DNA of 64,000 bases from JACKOB01 sp024234575 (GTDB lineage: Bacteria > Pseudomonadota > Gammaproteobacteria > Pseudomonadales > Oleiphilaceae): positions 62,001-126,000 of the forward strand of contig JBPJFZ010000012.1 of the NCBI GenBank assembly GCA_051208035.1, given 5' to 3'. The notes below the pieces were generated by a model that saw only the letters and a list, made by a program, of their open reading frames with translations, ran no database searches and was not told where the DNA came from. The position numbers were made by a program, and so were the translations under genes. This document shows positions 62,441 to 64,000 of the stretch, piece by piece. The number at the start of each line of letters is the position of its first letter. The first letter of the stretch is position 1.

Positions 62441-64000
62441 ATGTACAAATACGACGAACATGATCAAACAATTGTTAACGAGCGGGTTCGCCAGTTTAAG
62501 GGTCAAACCGATCGATATCTAAAAGGTGAACTTTCTGACGAAGAATTTCTGGCATTACGCCTGCAAAATGGATTGTATATCCAACGTCTGGCACCGATGC
62601 TTCGTATTGCGGTACCTTACGGCATGCTTAATTCGACCCAGGTAAGAAAACTTGCCGAACTTTGCCGCAAGTACGACAAAGGTTATGCACACTTCACGAC
62701 ACGTCAGAATGTGCAGTTTAACTGGCCAAAACTTGAGGATGTTCCAAGCATTCTCAGTGAACTTGCCAGCGTTGAAATGCACGCCATACAAACAAGTGGT
62801 AACTGTATTCGTAACACCACGACGGATCAGTTCGCTGGCGCCATCGGGGATGAAGTAACAGACCCCCGCCCATACTGCGAAATTATTCGCCAGTGGTCTA
62901 CCTTCCACCCAGAATTTGCCTTTCTGCCTAGAAAGTTCAAAATTGCAGTCAATTCGGTTCCAAACAACGATCGTGCTGCAACTTTAGTACACGATATCGG
63001 TGTGCAGCTGGTAAAAGATGCCGACGGCAATATCAGTTACGACATCTACGCAGGTGGTGGTTTAGGCAGAACGCCAATGGTCGCCAGTCTGATTAGAAAA
63101 CAGCTGCCAGAACTGGACCTGCTCACCTACCTTGAGGCGATTTTACGTGTATACAATCGATACGGCCGACGGGACAACAAGTACAAAGCTCGTATAAAAA
63201 TTCTCGTAAAAGCAATGACGCCAGAGGTATTCGCCGCCAAAGTCGACGAAGAATGGGCGCACATTAAAGCATCTTCAAACCGTCTAACCAGTGCAGAAAT
63301 CAGCCGGGTTAAAGCCTTTTTCGTTGACCCCGCGTACGAGGCTCTCGACAACAACCCCGCTGAACTCACCGCAGCACTTGCCAATAACAAGGCCTTTAGC
63401 CGTTGGTACGAGAGAAACACAGACACCCACAAAAAGCCCGGCTACCGACTGGTAACGTTAACCATGAAAAAACTTGGCACGCCACCAGGGGATGTTAGCG
63501 ACCGACAACTCGAAGCAATTGCCGAACTTGCCGATCAATACAGCTTTGGCGAAGTGCGGGTCACGCACAATCAAAACGTCGTGCTCGCCGATGTAAAACA
63601 AAGCGACCTGTTTGCTCTTTGGGAAAAAGCCTACGAACAAGGCTTTGCAACACCCGTATTAGGTATGTTAACCGACATTATCTGCTGCCCCGGTGGCGAC
63701 TACTGCTCACTGGCAAACGCTAAATCTATTCCCGTCGCGGAACAGATTCAGGCGAAGTTTGACGATCTCGATTACGTCTACGATATCGGTGAGCTTGAGC
63801 TAAACATATCGGGGTGCATGAACGCCTGTGGTCACCACCATGTAGGACACATTGGTATTCTTGGGGTTGATAAGAAAGGTGCTGAGTTCTATCAGGTATC
63901 ACTCGGTGGGTCATCAGGCAAAATTGCCGGGCACACCGACACCGACATCGGTAAAATTCTTGGGCCTTCTTTCGCTCGGGCTGACATGCCAGAAGTCATC
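62441..64000 (+). CDS. cysI: Nitrite/sulfite reductase hemoprotein, CysI type (partial, C-terminus beyond window)
   Basis: 520 codons are visible from the ATG at 62441, with no stop before the right edge. Two half-domains are visible: LRIAVPYGMLNSTQVRKLAE with FTTRQNVQFNWPKLEDVP, then VRVTHNQNVVLADV. The [4Fe-4S]/siroheme cysteines are in TDIICCPGGDYCSLANAKSI and NISGCMNACGHHHVGHIGIL. The single-chain form resembles the Pseudomonas CysI-type sulfite reductase. It reduces sulfite to sulfide, feeding cysteine and MetZ; it needs siroheme and so depends on the CysG product. Confidence 0.93.
   Translation, partial: MYKYDEHDQTIVNERVRQFKGQTDRYLKGELSDEEFLALRLQNGLYIQRLAPMLRIAVPYGMLNSTQVRKLAELCRKYDKGYAHFTTRQNVQFNWPKLEDVPSILSELASVEMHAIQTSGNCIRNTTTDQFAGAIGDEVTDPRPYCEIIRQWSTFHPEFAFLPRKFKIAVNSVPNNDRAATLVHDIGVQLVKDADGNISYDIYAGGGLGRTPMVASLIRKQLPELDLLTYLEAILRVYNRYGRRDNKYKARIKILVKAMTPEVFAAKVDEEWAHIKASSNRLTSAEISRVKAFFVDPAYEALDNNPAELTAALANNKAFSRWYERNTDTHKKPGYRLVTLTMKKLGTPPGDVSDRQLEAIAELADQYSFGEVRVTHNQNVVLADVKQSDLFALWEKAYEQGFATPVLGMLTDIICCPGGDYCSLANAKSIPVAEQIQAKFDDLDYVYDIGELELNISGCMNACGHHHVGHIGILGVDKKGAEFYQVSLGGSSGKIAGHTDTDIGKILGPSFARADMPEVI

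Noticed and set aside
1..64000. CRISPR array, integrase, phage genes, toxin-antitoxin pairs or defence genes
   Set aside because: No direct repeat array or characteristic proteins were found; hflD is a housekeeping gene despite its phage-related name.

Overview
The window is a 64 kb chromosomal segment of a Gram-negative, probably marine, gammaproteobacterium. The evidence is lipid A flippase, Lol lipoprotein sorting, FimV, ClpS/ClpA with both N-degron transferases, RoxA, HflD and CrcB, together with gene order. Several blocks match the order known from Pseudomonas: comEC-DUF2062-lolCD-PilZ; trxB-aat-bpt-infA-clpA-clpS-cspD-icd-rluE-nudJ-mnmA-hflD-purB; cysG/serS/crcB/rarA/lolA/ftsK; and metZ-purF-cvpA-dedD-folC-accD-trpA-trpB-trpF-truA-fimV. 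Moderate GC and AT-rich intergenic DNA suggest a Cellvibrionales/Oceanospirillales-type relative rather than Pseudomonas itself; the genus cannot be fixed from the window.

Layout. 1-7.6 kb: envelope genes (msbA cut by the left edge, exbD, exbB, comEC on the minus strand, a DUF2062 gene on plus, then lolD and lolC/E on minus). 7.8-9.7 kb: a PilZ protein, a small exported protein and a MoxR ATPase without its usual partners. 10-16.4 kb: thioredoxin reductase and an N-degron cluster (aat, bpt, clpA, clpS) with infA and cspD. 16.6-24.8 kb: icd, then a plus-strand run of RNA-modification and purine genes (rluE, nudJ, mnmA, hflD, purB, roxA, GNAT fusion). 24.9-31.1 kb: a SixA-like phosphatase, a membrane coiled-coil protein, a hybrid histidine kinase and a PilZ/DUF1631 pair. 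31.3-41.9 kb: DAHP synthase, then cysG, serS, crcB, rarA, lolA, ftsK and metZ on minus. 41.9-53.9 kb: purF, cvpA, dedD, folC, accD, trpA, trpB, trpF, truA and fimV on minus. 54.2-64 kb: a small membrane protein, a DUF445 protein, a TPR/glycosyltransferase-like protein, nfuA, cobalamin-dependent metH and a sulfite reductase hemoprotein cut by the right edge.

Functional links. metZ, metH, cysG and the sulfite reductase all serve sulfur assimilation and methionine synthesis. DAHP synthase and trpFBA feed tryptophan synthesis. lolA and lolCD are split between two loci. aat/bpt tag proteins that ClpS delivers to ClpA.

No phage, integron, CRISPR array, rRNA or tRNA was recognised, and I found no clear undescribed multigene system. 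The observations most worth following are: a CysG whose NAD-binding glycine motif and catalytic Asp104 position are both replaced while a siroheme enzyme is encoded nearby; a 157-bp element with 20-bp terminal inverted repeats whose end supplies the stop codon of rarA; a GNAT protein fused to a PLD-like domain; an orphan MoxR; and a TPR protein fused to a GT-B-like domain.
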